A stretch of DNA of 64,000 nucleotides. Origin: Himantopus leucocephalus (taxonomy: Eukaryota; Chordata; Aves; Charadriiformes; Recurvirostridae). Location: positions 7,945,689-8,009,688 of the forward strand of contig RSEF01000004.1 of NCBI GenBank assembly GCA_003993805.1, in the 5' to 3' direction. Below are positions 13,250-24,841 of this stretch, in pieces. The notes beneath the pieces were generated by a model. It did no database searches and was not told the DNA's origin. It worked only from the letters and a program-made list of their open reading frames with translations. Made by a program: the position numbers and the translations under genes. Numbering within the stretch: position 1 is the stretch's first letter; every line of letters begins with the position of its first letter.

Positions 13250-13625
13250 TAGATATCTCTTTCTGTCCCCTCCTGCTTCCTCTCCTGTATCCTTTCAGGA
13301 CAGGTCCTTGCTCCAAACCTGGTTCCAGTCAACTTGTCCATTCTAGGAATGGTGGCAAACTCTAGACAGCCTGGTCGAGTCATGGGTTAGTTTTACCTTG
13401 TCCCTGCCGAGCAGTGTGTGTTTTCCCCTACCTTTCCCAGGAAGGGGAAGGCATGGTCCCTTCTCGAGCCGCAGGTTCTCAGCACTGTGCTGTGACTTTC
13501 TTCCCCAGCACACCACGTAGTTTCTGGCATGTTACTATTCAGTTGTTCCCCAGGAACAGCTGCTACACTAGAGGCCTGCACCTGTGTCCTTCTTCTTTTC
13601 TTGGAATGGAACACAGGTATTCAGG
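13250..13625. other. GC-richer segment of unknown origin
   Basis: This stretch is clearly richer in G and C than its surroundings and keeps a few CpG and TpG/CpA sites (TCGAGCCGCA, CACCACGTAG), as expected of a decayed GC-rich insert such as an LTR or other retroelement. Open frames occur on both strands (13414-13776 on +, 13393-13614 on -) but show no motif. I could not assign it to a family. Confidence 0.3.
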
Positions 13626-14853
13626 ACAAATAACTGGTTTTGTCCATTTTAACATTAACATCTATCTGCTGTTCAAAAAAAAAAAGCAGTGGACAAATCA
13701 ATATGTAATGGATGACAGTGATCAGATATTGGAGATGCATTTTAAACTGAAAAACCCCAACATTGGCACTAACTAGACATATAAGACAAACAGCAAAGTA
13801 CGATGAATCATTTTCCCTTCTAAGAGAAAAGATACTGTCTACAGGGAGAGCCTGGCCTCACTGCCTAGTAGGTTTGAACCGGAATGGGTAGAAGAGACAA
13901 AGTCCTCAGGGTGTGCTTTGGCAGAATTACGAAATAAATAAAATAATCTGCTGGGTGGGAATACTTTTTTTTCTGTTACAAATGGTTTGAAACAGTCTTA
14001 GGTTTTTTGGCCAACTTAATACATAATCCTGAAACAAAGATATTCTTGGCAAAGAACATGCTTCAGCTTCAGTCTTCTTCGAAGATGCTACTCCTCTCGA
14101 AGCTGATCTATTTTCATTTGGTTTGACATTAGCTGCAAGGCTTTTCAGCAGCAGAGGCAGAATTTGGGTGTTCTGGGAGGAGAGGGTCAGGCGCATAAAA
14201 CCCCTGCTATGAAAGTGAAAAGGGTGAGAAATGGCAAAGCGGGGTAGAGAACTGCAAGGGAAAAAGAAAAAGCTGCCGAGAGTGAAACTTCTGGTTTGCT
14301 GCAATGCACAGTTGAGTGCTGGTGGCTCCTTCCAGAAGACTCCTCTTTTTCCAGCAGTAGTGGCTGCCCTTTCAGCACCCTGAGCCTTCCCTGTTAGCAG
14401 CAGCAGCTGCCAGCCTGACACTCCAGCACTCTGATTTGGCAAAGGAGCCCTTTGCTCTTTTGCTACGCAGCAGCAGTCTGTGCCCTAGGGCATTTAATAT
14501 CGGTGCTCTCACCAGAGATTTAGTGTAGTACAAAGGCTTCATCTTGGCTTATGGAATGACCGAGTCTTGGCCTGAGTCTCAAGTTTGTTAAACAACTCAC
14601 CCAGATACTTCATTCTGATTTTCTGTTTCATCACCAACATTTGTCAGTTCTCTATTACAAAGGCTCAGTGGAAACATGCTCGACTGTTTGCAGCTGTGAA
14701 CAGCACCTAAGGAGTGATAGGATTTAATTTCGTAGTAGTTCTGTGTGATTTGTAACATTTAAGAGTGATACATAATGACTTTATAATTGTGTGTAATAGT
14801 GCACAAAATGACAGAATTGTAAATTAATAATAGCTGTGTGTTTATTGGCTAGC

Positions 14854-14890
14854 TTATTATTTAATTTTATTATTTAATTATTTAATTGAT
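14854..14890. repeat. A/T-only short tandem repeat
   Basis: Imperfect repeats of TTATTTAATT, about three units, in an A/T-only stretch. Confidence 0.7.
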
Positions 14891-15533
14891 ATATTAGTTT
14901 TTTAGTAGTGCGTTGCTTAATCAAGAAATATTGTGGTCTCTTAAATTAGTTATGTCTTGAACCTGCAATTAAAGAGGGAAAGTCAGACCCATAAATAGGG
15001 CTGTACGTTGCTTGGCCTTAACTAAGGTCTCAGAAGGGATGAATCCGTGCAGACCACTCAACAAGAGCACAGGTCTCTGAAAGCAAATGGACACATTGGT
15101 AAATAAGCATGACTAAAAAAAAGTGTATTTGTTTAACTCTCCAAAGAATTATGAAGAATTACAATTTTTTAGTGGTAAGTGGGAACACACTTAGGAAAGT
15201 AGATGTTCCAGTTTTAGAGAATACAATATTTGTATACTGATGTTAATGTAACAAATGTTCTTAAGTCACAACAATGAAGAATTGCATTTGCACTGTTGTC
15301 TCAATTTTGCATCAGTATCTTGGCACATCATGCAGATACTTTGAGCAGAGAATAATAGCTTTCTACATCTGTAGTCCAAGTCAAGGTTAAAGAGCAAATT
15401 CTTAACACACATGTTTCACATAAAATTGACTTGCTTCATTCTGGTAAATCTGACAATAAACAAATTCTAGCACTAGCAATGCCTGTAAAGATTTGGTTTG
15501 AAAGCATTCATGTAATCAGAAAAAAGACGGCTG

Positions 15534-15690
15534 AAGGAAACTTGAGAGGTCATCTAATCTAACAAACTGTCTTCTAAATTTTTATTTCTGCTTAAAAATC
15601 TCTAGTGAAATCGTTTCCGGAATTGCATTTAGTGGCATGATCCAGTTCTTCTCTAACTTACAGTGAAAAAGAATTGCCTGTTTCTGATTC
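15534..15690 (-). mobile_element. Old CR1 LINE fragment, antisense
   Basis: It starts with GAGAGGTCATCTAATCTAAC, the minus-strand form of the CR1 3' block (usually GATCATCTAGTCCAACCC). It continues through TTACAGTGAAAAAG and TTGCCTG, which match the antisense CR1 segment before the 3' UTR. Divergence is high, so this is an ancient copy. The call rests on pattern memory of CR1, not an alignment. Confidence 0.45.
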
Positions 15691-17430
15691 ATTTCCCTGG
15701 CAGAAGTGAAAAGTCACCATTCCTGTCTTGTTGAGCGGATATGGAAGTTATGTTGTCCTTTTACCTTTCTGGTAGCTTTTTTACAGTTTGAAGTTTATTA
15801 ACGTGTATTTTCAATGTAAAGACTTTTTTTTTTTTCCCCCCCTCCTCTCATCCCTGAACATGTTTTCTAAAGCTTTTAGTTTTGTTGCTGTGCTTCTGAG
15901 GATCTTATGTATATGCAGATATTGACACTACTGGGGAAGGTGGAAGGGTTGCCTCATGTTTTGCATATGACATTCCTGTTTATATCTGCTGCTATTTGAA
16001 CATTTTCAGTGGTTTGTATTGGTGATTTTGTGTATTTATCTGCCCAACTCATGCTAGATGTCATTTTGTATTAGTTCTTTTGATTATTCTTGCTGGAGTG
16101 TACTACTCTATCCAGTTTTTGAAGTACAGTCTACTCCAGCAGCACTTCTCCCATCCATGCAGTCCAGTGCCAAGTCCCTTTTTTTTTTTTTTGTCAAATG
16201 CTGCAGCTTGGGTGCTTACCTGTAAATTGTAACCACTTCTCTGGAAGTGTTAAGAGTAAAGATTGAATGTATTGTATCTGAACAAAGGGAAGGTGAAAAA
16301 GACTATGACCAGTACAAGTATTCTCAGTGTACTTTCGATGAGGAAAGAAGGCACTGTAAATAGGCTAATGTATTGTATGACTATTATATCATCCAAAAAA
16401 GGTCAGGGATTACAGTAGAAAGCTGATTGATATGTATAAAGCTCCAAGAAATGTTTTTGTCTTTAGGACTGGTGCAAGTTGAAAACTTGCTGAGCAAAAA
16501 TACTTAGAAATAAAGGCAATGGAACTGGCAGGAGTGTAGCTAGCCTAATCAATAATAAAAGGATAATCTGTCTTTCTTTGTGGTACACAAAGCAGTAATC
16601 TGTTGTTCAGATTGATTAAATGCCTCAGCTCTACTTCGATTATTAATCAATCTCTAAAACAGCTTATTGTGAGTATAATACAAAGTAGTAGAGATTAGGG
16701 TTACTAATGGCGTGATATTAACAGAAAGGTGGGGGGAGTCCTTCTTTCATGATGTGAAAAAAGATGAACTGAGGTGGGGTGGTTTTTTTATTTTTGGACA
16801 GGCTTTCTGTTGATATACATCTGAGGGGCTTGACTGCAGCGTCAAGTTGCAGAGCTCTAAAAAGGGGGTCCAAAGGGTGAGTTTACACAAATCACAGTGG
16901 CTTTGATCTCTGATACACAAATGTAGGAAGTGCCATTGACTTGGCAGAGAAAGAATGTGAAGTATGAGGACTAAGAAATCTGGAAGCTCTTGGCTAGGAA
17001 AAAACCTGACTAGTTACCTTTTCAAAATATATTTCTGTCTGATTCATTCTTTGCAGGAGTAACTTGTTTCATCGCTTACTTACACCCAAACTTATTTGAA
17101 CTGTGGGCTAGCCTAGGCTTTAAACTTCTGTGCTTTTTAAGTTACAAGGAAGAAAAAACCCCTCCTATCTATTTTGCACCCTATGCCCGGGGTTATGTAA
17201 TTGCCAAAGTGTTTTTTTTTTTTTTTCAGTGAGTTACATAGGGGGTGTTTCCACTTCAAAAGACAGGGCAAAAAGCCAAAGGTTAAATTGTCAGAATGGC
17301 TCACTACTGCCTGAAGGGGGAAATTTGGGGTTTGCCTTTTTTTTTCATTTTTTACTTCTATTAAGATGTTAAAATATACCTGTTTTACTGAAATTTATGA
17401 CTCAAACATTATAAAACACAGAATCACTTA

Positions 17431-17514
17431 AGAACCTGAGCAACAGGCTTTAAGTTGGCCCTCCTTTGAGTCCAGGGTTGGACCAAATGATTTGTAGAGG
17501 TCCCTTTCAAACTT
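17431..17514 (+). mobile_element. CR1 LINE 3' fragment, sense (left part)
   Basis: GAACCTGAGCAAC is followed by GTTGGCCCTC, GGGTTGGACCAAATGATT and AGAGGTCCCTTTCAAAC, the sense 3' UTR of CR1. It stops at 17514, where a CR1 in the opposite orientation starts. Its octamer tail appears to continue at 17731-17748, so this element was split by a later insertion. Confidence 0.75.
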
Positions 17515-17730
17515 AGAATCATAGAATGGTTTAGGTTGGAAGGGACCTTAAAGATCATTTAGTTCCAACCCCCTGCTATGGGCAGGGACACCTCCCACTA
17601 GACCAGATTGCTCAAAGCCCCATCCAGCCTGGCCTTGAATGCTTCCAGGGGTGGGTTCTCCAGAACTTCCCTGGGTAACCTCTTCCAGTGTCTCCCCACC
17701 ATCATAGTGAAAACTTATCTTATTCTGGAT
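17515..17730 (-). mobile_element. CR1 LINE 3' fragment, antisense, nested
   Basis: It begins AGAATCATAGAATGG and runs through GGTTGGAAGGGACCTTAAAG, CATCCAGCCTGGCCTTGAAT and TGTCTCCCCACCATCATAGTG, the classic antisense avian CR1 3' end. It is 5' truncated, as is usual for CR1, with its 5' limit near 17730. Similarity to the family is much higher than for the neighbour it interrupts, so it is the younger insertion. Confidence 0.9.
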
Positions 17731-17748
17731 CTCAATGATTCTATGATA
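17731..17748 (+). mobile_element. CR1 octamer tail, sense (right part)
   Basis: CTCAATGATTCTATGATA matches the tail that normally follows the CAACCT end of a sense CR1. It resumes directly after the nested antisense copy and completes the element begun at 17431. Confidence 0.6.
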
Positions 17749-18074
17749 GATGTGGAATAAAAAATAGTTGGGATGTTAACCTTTAAGTTGATTTGGTGCA
17801 ACTGATGAGAGCAGTTGAGTTGATATTTATCTTTCTCTTCTGGAGGGCTTCCTTTCACCGACACTTAGGAACGCTTGTAACATGAGCTTTTCCATCATGC
17901 TGTCTTCTCATGATTGCCAATTATTCATCTGTATTATTATCTAAATCCTGCAGTACTTGGAGGAAATAAATGGTTCTCCCTGATGGGAATCACTCTAGTC
18001 TCAGCACCTTCTCTCTGAGGATTTACATACATGCAATGGATGCGTGTTTGTTTGCTTTCATTCTTTTCTTTTAG

Positions 18075-18179
18075 GGTAACACTGAATACCCACGGGTGGC
18101 TTACAGAGAAGCAAAGGATACCATTAGGAAAAGTGATATTATATCTTCTGAAGAATTTTCATCTTTTGAACAATACTGA
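18075..18179 (+). CDS. Possible terminal coding exon, gene not recognised
   Basis: A pyrimidine-rich acceptor (TTCATTCTTTTCTTTTAG) precedes 34 open codons ending in TGA. The peptide begins GNTEYPRVAYREAKD and ends SSEEFSSFEQY. It is hydrophilic, charged and free of low-complexity sequence, unlike most chance frames in this AT-rich window. The frame assumes phase 0. An AATAAA lies at 19750-19755. I do not recognise the protein. A frame this short can arise by chance, and no upstream exon in a compatible phase was found. It lies on the strand that T excess predicts to be sense. Confidence 0.25.
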   Translation, partial: GNTEYPRVAYREAKDTIRKSDIISSEEFSSFEQY

Positions 18180-18250
18180 CCTGCATGACTAATGACGCAT
18201 TATGCTGAGAGTATAAATTTCATTGCATTCTCAATCTTGACTTCTTTCCA

Positions 18251-18408
18251 GGTGTGTTGTGTTTTGGGTTTGGTTTTGCTTTTTGGTTTGTTTTGGCTTT
18301 GTGGTTTTGTTTTTGGGAGGGTTTAGATTTATTTTTTTTGTTCTGGTTTGGTTTTGGTTTGTGGTGTGGTTGTTTTTTGATTTGTTTGGGGTTTATTTTT
18401 TTTTTTTT
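18251..18408 (+). repeat. T/G-rich low-complexity tract
   Basis: About 158 bases are almost entirely T and G, in irregular GGTTTTG and TTTGGTTTGG units ending in a run of about twelve T. Shorter T/G-rich tracts of the same kind are at 21345-21379 and 63939-63999. Confidence 0.85.
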
Positions 18409-19069
18409 AATGGTAGAATGAAATAATGAAGCTGGTGATAAAAGATGCCTACAAAAATTCTGGCAAATTTATTGCTTGACAACATGGGTTATTTTTCTAT
18501 CCAGCTGGTCATTAGGCCTTTCCAACTGTCACTGTCTTGTGTAATCTCTTTTAATAGCAGCACATAATTAGCTTTATGCTGATCAGAGGCATCAGGCATG
18601 GTGGTGGTAATATTCAAATCCAAATATCAAAATCCCAAGGAAGATAACTCAAAGAGACATATGTCTAAGCCAGCATTTACGACTTTTAGTCCTAACGTCT
18701 GTAACTGCTGATTTATGCACATGAGCTTTGAACTATGGTATGGAAATTTATCAATTAAGAATCCACAGGGGTTTTGGAAGGAAAGTACAGATGTCTCTCT
18801 GAATGGTAATATGTCACTTAGATATTTTTTTTTCTATGCAGTCCTGTTTTCACTTCAGATATTGAAGTTCTTCTTACTTGCCTAGTTTCTTGTTTAAAAA
18901 AAAAGGTAATGAACATCATAGTCTTGACATTGCTTTATTAGGAACAAATTGTCTCAATTTTTAATCTTAATCCAGAGCCCTATATATATAAACTATACAT
19001 GTGTACTTCACAAAAGTGTTTCCTTAATGGCTGTTACAGGATTGCAGTTTTGTAGTTGCTTTTTCTTTT

Positions 19070-19110
19070 GGGGGAGGGTGGGGGGATGGGGTGGGATGGG
19101 GGTGGTGTGG
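19070..19110 (+). other. Strong G-quadruplex motif
   Basis: Six runs of three to six G (5, 3, 6, 4, 3 and 5) are separated by loops of only one or two bases. This far exceeds the usual four-run G3 criterion and is the best quadruplex candidate in the window. Confidence 0.75.
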
Positions 19111-22100
19111 TTTTGTTTTACTGCACATATCTGATAAATGATTCAAGTGTTTAAAATTACCTAAGTCAAATTGGTTCCAAACTCCAAAACTTTCAAGTAA
19201 TTTTGGAGGTGTTTCATACCTCTACTTTGTGCAGGACTTGAATATGAAGCTTTGCCTCTGCAAATATTACATGGTAGCCATTGTTAGGAAGGCCATGGAG
19301 ATTGTTGATGTTACAGCAACTAGGACTTCATCATAAAAGTATGAATTTCTCTCAGTTCTTTTAAAGACCACTTTATTTGAACTTGCAGAAGTCTTCCAGA
19401 AGTGTTCTGGCTTGCATATGAGGTTGGACAAATCAGCTATTCCATCATAAAAGAAGTACCCAGCTAAGTAAGGGGTAGGATTTCAGACACTCCAGGCATA
19501 GATTTATTGACTAAATCTAGCAAATTATTTGGTTCATGTGCTGCCTGGAATCCAGCAGCACTTCATGATGCATCAATTAAGGAGTCCACATGCTGAACAT
19601 CACCCTCTGTATTCTGCTCCACAGTCAACCAGAATAAACCAAACTGGACTTCAAAAAAGGAAATGCACCTTGACAAGTGAAAATTGTGTCTCCTGCATTA
19701 AGGTTCTTTAAAGCTGGAAGTGTCTTTGAATTTAGGCTTTCAGTTCTTCAATAAAAGATCACAGTTGTAATCCATTTGAGGATTCCGTCAACACCCCTTT
19801 CAAAAACTGCATAAACCTGTTAAGATTTGTAGGAGAAAAATCAATACAAGTTACCTTTTACTTGTAACTTGGAAGTTCACAGCCAGAGCTTCCTCCAAGA
19901 AATGTTTCAGTAGTAGGAAAGGAAAAGTAGACTTCTGTTTATTTATTGGTTCCCTGTTGAAAGCAATTAGTGGTACCGCTATAAGGATTTTTTTTTTTTT
20001 GGCCTAGATTTTTGCTTAGGGATTATTTTAGTTGCCCACTACTTGCTGTAAGTGACCAGAATGTAAGGACATGTCTTAACTCTGACAGGATGGTGGGATA
20101 GATATCGGGAGAGTAAGTGGAACACTTGAAATGTAGACTAGATTGGAAGCATGTAGACTTCTCCCAAAAGAGATCTGTCAAGATTCATTGCAGGATCTAT
20201 TCCTTACCTTCCTCTTTTAATTTCCTGCATCATTTAACCAGTGTTTTCTGTGGCAGAACTGCTCTGCACATCAATGCTTCCCTTTATGTTTATTAATAAA
20301 TAGTAGCTGCTTCTATATGAGATTTTTTGGCGTGTAGTGGTGAATATAATCTCTCTGGGTTGCAGATACAAACTAAAGACAACTCTTGGACTTTTTAATA
20401 AGAAACCAAAACCTGTTAATGATGCATGGGAAACAGTCTGTAGTTCAAATTACCTCCTCCCTCTCCCCAGATAAATTTAGTTTAAGATAAAACTCCTTCC
20501 CTATTCTTTATGTTCGTGTTTTCTGTCTTTTCTCTGGAACTTACTTTCTCATACCTCAGATCACCTTTGGTCAAAGTGTAGTTTCAGGCTGTAAGGTGAG
20601 GGAAAGGAAATGCTACGTTCTCAAGTCAGTTGAAAAATAATTACACTGACATACAAGGATAGGTGAGAATGTTTTATGTGAAGCTGCACTCTTAAAAAAA
20701 TAGTACTAAATATTTAGAGCCATTTGAATATGCAAGCCAAGCTCTATATGCAAAGCAATTAAAATATCTTGAGGCCCTACAAAGACCCTAAAAGGACTTG
20801 CTTTCAAGTTAAATTTAACCGAGTTAACTCTTAATTTAACTACATCTATATTAAGAGAAACAGAACAAAGTCAAACAAGCATTAAGGTAAAGTTAAGCAG
20901 AAGGAAGAGTCAAACTGTCGCCTAAATGAAACAAACTGCTGCAAATTTCACTTGCAGTGCCTGCTGAACCACTCGACTTTCTGAATCACTACACTTTCAA
21001 AGGATATTATGAAGTTGACTTTTAAACCAAGCTGTTGACTGGAGGATACCAAGACCATTCTAAACATTTTGTTATTGCTAGTGATAGACTTTTTCTTTTT
21101 AAATACTCAACTATGAAACAAAAATGAAAAGCTATGCCCAATGCTACATCTTGAAAGCCTTGAAAATATCCCCAGAGGTCAGCACAGATTATCACCTTTA
21201 ATGTAATTATTCGTAATTTGAGAGGTATGTGCCCTACAAGATCTGAACAGGAAGCAATAAATTGGAGAACTTCCGTCAAAACCACTGATAACGTTAAAAA
21301 GTATATTTTTTTTGTTACTCCTCTGCTGATGTGCAATGCCATGCTGGTTTTGTTTGGTGGTTTGGGTTTTTTTGGTGTTAGATATCTAAAACTCGTGTTA
21401 CTCAAGGCATGGATGCCCATGGAAGAGATAATTACAATACTTTTCTTTGTAAACAAACTTGTTGAAGAGAGGTATGGAAGACTCAATGTGGAATTACTAA
21501 CAGTCTTCTCTCAGACAAGGAATCTGTTTTGCAGAAAACCGGTAGAATTGGAGAGCTGAAGATGGACTGCCAATAGTTTTGCTGGTATTTGACCCTGTGC
21601 TTTGTTTGGGGGTCATTTACTACCTGTAACTGCTGTCTGTTCCTTGTAATTTCCTTCTTTCAGAAGTCCTTAATTTTTATTCAGCAGAAAAGAAAACCTT
21701 CAGTAGCATAGAGATGGTATGAAAAATCATTATAATACAAGCATCCTTAGCACTAGTTTATAATGTGATGCTTTTCAGACTTGTTCCATTAACAGTTCCT
21801 TAAGAAACAAAAAACCCTGAATAATGTTTCAAAACTCCATTCCAGTCTCTTTACTGATGTTCTTGACATTATCTCTTACCCATGCAAAGTAGTGCTACAC
21901 AACTATTAATTGGATCTTTTGGGGAAGATCAGCAGAATTTCCACTTTTCAGCAAAACCAAATGGCTATAACTTAAGGCTATCCTAGATCAGTGAAAGAGT
22001 ATCAGCCATGGGAATTTCACCCTGAAGAATAAGGCCTATAAGAATCTATATCCTGTGGCTGTCCTGTGCTCATACGTTTTGCCATTGAAAGAACCTAGAG

Positions 22101-23213
22101 GAATGTATACCAAATTGTTATGTGGGGCAAAAAGTGCGCTGAAAGTAATTAACATTTATATTAGTGAAAGTGAAAAGAAGTTTGTGTTTTGTAAGATTTA
22201 TGTTTTCTAAGAGAATACTGCTCCATGAATTCCTGTTGCTAACATTACTTTAATCTGGCAGAGTTGGTTTGTCTTACCTGTACCACTGAGATTGGTTTAT
22301 TACTAGTGGCTGCGTCTGTATTTTTAAGACATTGGTTGGATTAGTCTTGATTAGTCTTGTTAGTAGCTCTCCACTAATCTGTTACGAGACTGCAGGCTGT
22401 TCTTGCCTCCTGCTGGCAGAGAAGGTTATTTCCCAGCCATGCTGCTTAAAGTTCCTTTCCAGAGTTTATTTCAGGCACACTCTAGAGGAACAGAGTATGT
22501 CAATCCACTGAAGAAACAAACAAACAAAAAAAATCTGCTGCCCTGCAATCTAAGTAGCATTGTTCTCCTTTCAAGTAAAGTGAAAGATCTTCTTGTAGGT
22601 AAATTATTTATCAGTCAGCTCTTTGAGCCACCTGGGAACTGACCCTGTTCAAATTTGTCAGTTAAGAAATAAGCTCCTAGAGTGATTGTGAGCATCTTTG
22701 CATTTTTCATCATAGAGTGGAGTCAGCTTTTCTGCTGGTCCTTATTGGCTTCTCTGATATACCCAGTTATTGGATGTTTAAAACTTCAAGTGGAGTAGAA
22801 CTACTGGAAGTACTAGCCGGTACGCTCTTTTTTGATAAGTAGTTTAGCAACTACCAGAATTGGAGACAGAATTTCACTTCGGTGCCACAGAAAATAAAGG
22901 CAGAAGGAGAGGTCCTCAAGGAGCAAGCAAAGTAGAGGAAGGTTATGGAAGTGGGTTGGAAATACAGAGATAGTATTTGCTTATGTGCTGTTGGAAGTTT
23001 GTATCTCTGCTGACATATTAAAGCTATTTTGAAATGTTTTCACCCCTTCTGTCCCACCACCAAGAAGAGGGAGCTGATTCATGAACTTAAATAGAGAATA
23101 TTAGTTATACAAAAAAGATATAACACATCAAAATTCAGGAGTGTTGTGTATTAAGCCCAAGTGCAAGACATGAAATTTTATTGTAAAGCTATGAAATAAA
23201 ATTAGTTTACAGG
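19111..23213. other. Non-coding unique sequence
   Basis: Apart from the T/G-rich stretch at 21345-21379 and a GATTAGTCTT doublet near 22340, I see nothing recognisable. The 154-codon minus frame (21022-21486) and the overlapping plus frame (21218-21559) lack motifs. Confidence 0.45.
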
Positions 23214-23298
23214 TGTCCTGGTTAGTGGTAAAACAGGACCAGTTTTGTTCAGTAGCTTTGCGTCTTAGCTGGGCCTCTTCTAACTACTGAAATTAACA
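23214..23298. mobile_element. ERV LTR terminus running into an assembly gap
   Basis: The sequence starts TGTCCTGGTTAGTGG, continues GTAAAACAGGACCAG, and matches the terminus at 1-39 (read on minus). It then runs TTAGCTGGGCCTCTTC and ends at the gap. The preceding bases are TTACAGG, and the same seven bases occur at 24361-24367 beyond the gap, so the element (perhaps a solo LTR) may span the gap. No retroviral coding sequence is visible. Confidence 0.65.
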
Positions 23299-24298
23299 NN
23301 NNNNNNNNNNNNNNNNNNNNNNNNNNNNNNNNNNNNNNNNNNNNNNNNNNNNNNNNNNNNNNNNNNNNNNNNNNNNNNNNNNNNNNNNNNNNNNNNNNNN
23401 NNNNNNNNNNNNNNNNNNNNNNNNNNNNNNNNNNNNNNNNNNNNNNNNNNNNNNNNNNNNNNNNNNNNNNNNNNNNNNNNNNNNNNNNNNNNNNNNNNNN
23501 NNNNNNNNNNNNNNNNNNNNNNNNNNNNNNNNNNNNNNNNNNNNNNNNNNNNNNNNNNNNNNNNNNNNNNNNNNNNNNNNNNNNNNNNNNNNNNNNNNNN
23601 NNNNNNNNNNNNNNNNNNNNNNNNNNNNNNNNNNNNNNNNNNNNNNNNNNNNNNNNNNNNNNNNNNNNNNNNNNNNNNNNNNNNNNNNNNNNNNNNNNNN
23701 NNNNNNNNNNNNNNNNNNNNNNNNNNNNNNNNNNNNNNNNNNNNNNNNNNNNNNNNNNNNNNNNNNNNNNNNNNNNNNNNNNNNNNNNNNNNNNNNNNNN
23801 NNNNNNNNNNNNNNNNNNNNNNNNNNNNNNNNNNNNNNNNNNNNNNNNNNNNNNNNNNNNNNNNNNNNNNNNNNNNNNNNNNNNNNNNNNNNNNNNNNNN
23901 NNNNNNNNNNNNNNNNNNNNNNNNNNNNNNNNNNNNNNNNNNNNNNNNNNNNNNNNNNNNNNNNNNNNNNNNNNNNNNNNNNNNNNNNNNNNNNNNNNNN
24001 NNNNNNNNNNNNNNNNNNNNNNNNNNNNNNNNNNNNNNNNNNNNNNNNNNNNNNNNNNNNNNNNNNNNNNNNNNNNNNNNNNNNNNNNNNNNNNNNNNNN
24101 NNNNNNNNNNNNNNNNNNNNNNNNNNNNNNNNNNNNNNNNNNNNNNNNNNNNNNNNNNNNNNNNNNNNNNNNNNNNNNNNNNNNNNNNNNNNNNNNNNNN
24201 NNNNNNNNNNNNNNNNNNNNNNNNNNNNNNNNNNNNNNNNNNNNNNNNNNNNNNNNNNNNNNNNNNNNNNNNNNNNNNNNNNNNNNNNNNNNNNNNNN
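23299..24298. other. Assembly gap, 1000 N
   Basis: Exactly 1000 N, a round placeholder that may not equal the true length. The left flank is an LTR terminus, so the missing bases are probably repeat sequence. Open frames reported across it are artefacts. Confidence 0.99.
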
Positions 24299-24360
24299 CT
24301 GATTTGGGAAAAGACAAAAATGATCACTTTTCTTTTCCCCAGTGTTATACTGGCGAGCTG
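24299..24360. mobile_element. Possible far end of the gapped LTR
   Basis: If TTACAGG at 23207-23213 and 24361-24367 is a target-site duplication, these 62 bases are the other end of the LTR. The end GCGAGCTG lacks the expected CA. If the element instead ends at TTACA, the duplication is lost. This is tentative. Confidence 0.25.
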
Positions 24361-24816
24361 TTACAGGGCAGATGAATTAGTCTTGCATAGTTATTTGTGG
24401 AAGAGGCACATTTCTGACTTTATGCCAACAGTTAATAAGCTTATCTGGTGTTCCTAGAAGATGCCATATTGATGCACATATTCCATATGCAGTACCCATG
24501 AGAATTATGTCTTTCATTTGAACTTCGTATCTTCTCCTGTATGAGAACCGCAGAAGTGAATCTGGCATGTTTCTGACTCTTTGCTGTTTCCCCAGTAATG
24601 TTTTTTTCACACTGTTTTGGGTGTTCTGTAATTGCCATGCTTTTACAGTATACCAGGTGGTACACAGAAGTAGTGTCAGCATTGTTATTGTTGTCCAGTG
24701 CTTCTTAACCTGTAAGTGGGGAACCATATCTGTGTCTATCCAGTAATTGTTCTCATGTTTACATTTAGATGGTAGAATATTTACAACAATGTATCCCCCT
24801 TTCAAAATGTTATTTT

Positions 24817-24841
24817 GGGGGGGTGTGGGTGTGTGGATGGG
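24817..24841 (+). other. G-rich tract, possible G-quadruplex
   Basis: Runs of seven, three and three G are separated by TGT and a longer TG-containing loop. The G7 run can supply two of the four tracts. Confidence 0.4.

Noticed and set aside
13927..14442. 171-codon minus frame, the longest outside the gap
   Set aside because: No domain, no codon bias seen, an internal F run, and one frame of this length is expected by chance in 128 kb of both strands.
16091..16141. Inverted repeat TGCTGGAGT ... ACTCCAGCA
   Set aside because: Nine-bp arms with a bulged inner stem. Within chance for this length.
21022..21486. 154-codon minus frame with an overlapping 113-codon plus frame
   Set aside because: No motif, and overlapping frames on both strands point to chance.
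23280..24327. Two open frames of about 345 codons on minus
   Set aside because: They consist of N translated as X. They are gap artefacts.
24377..24805. 142-codon minus frame next to the gap, considered as a retroviral remnant
   Set aside because: No recognisable retroviral motif, and it lies outside the possible target duplication.
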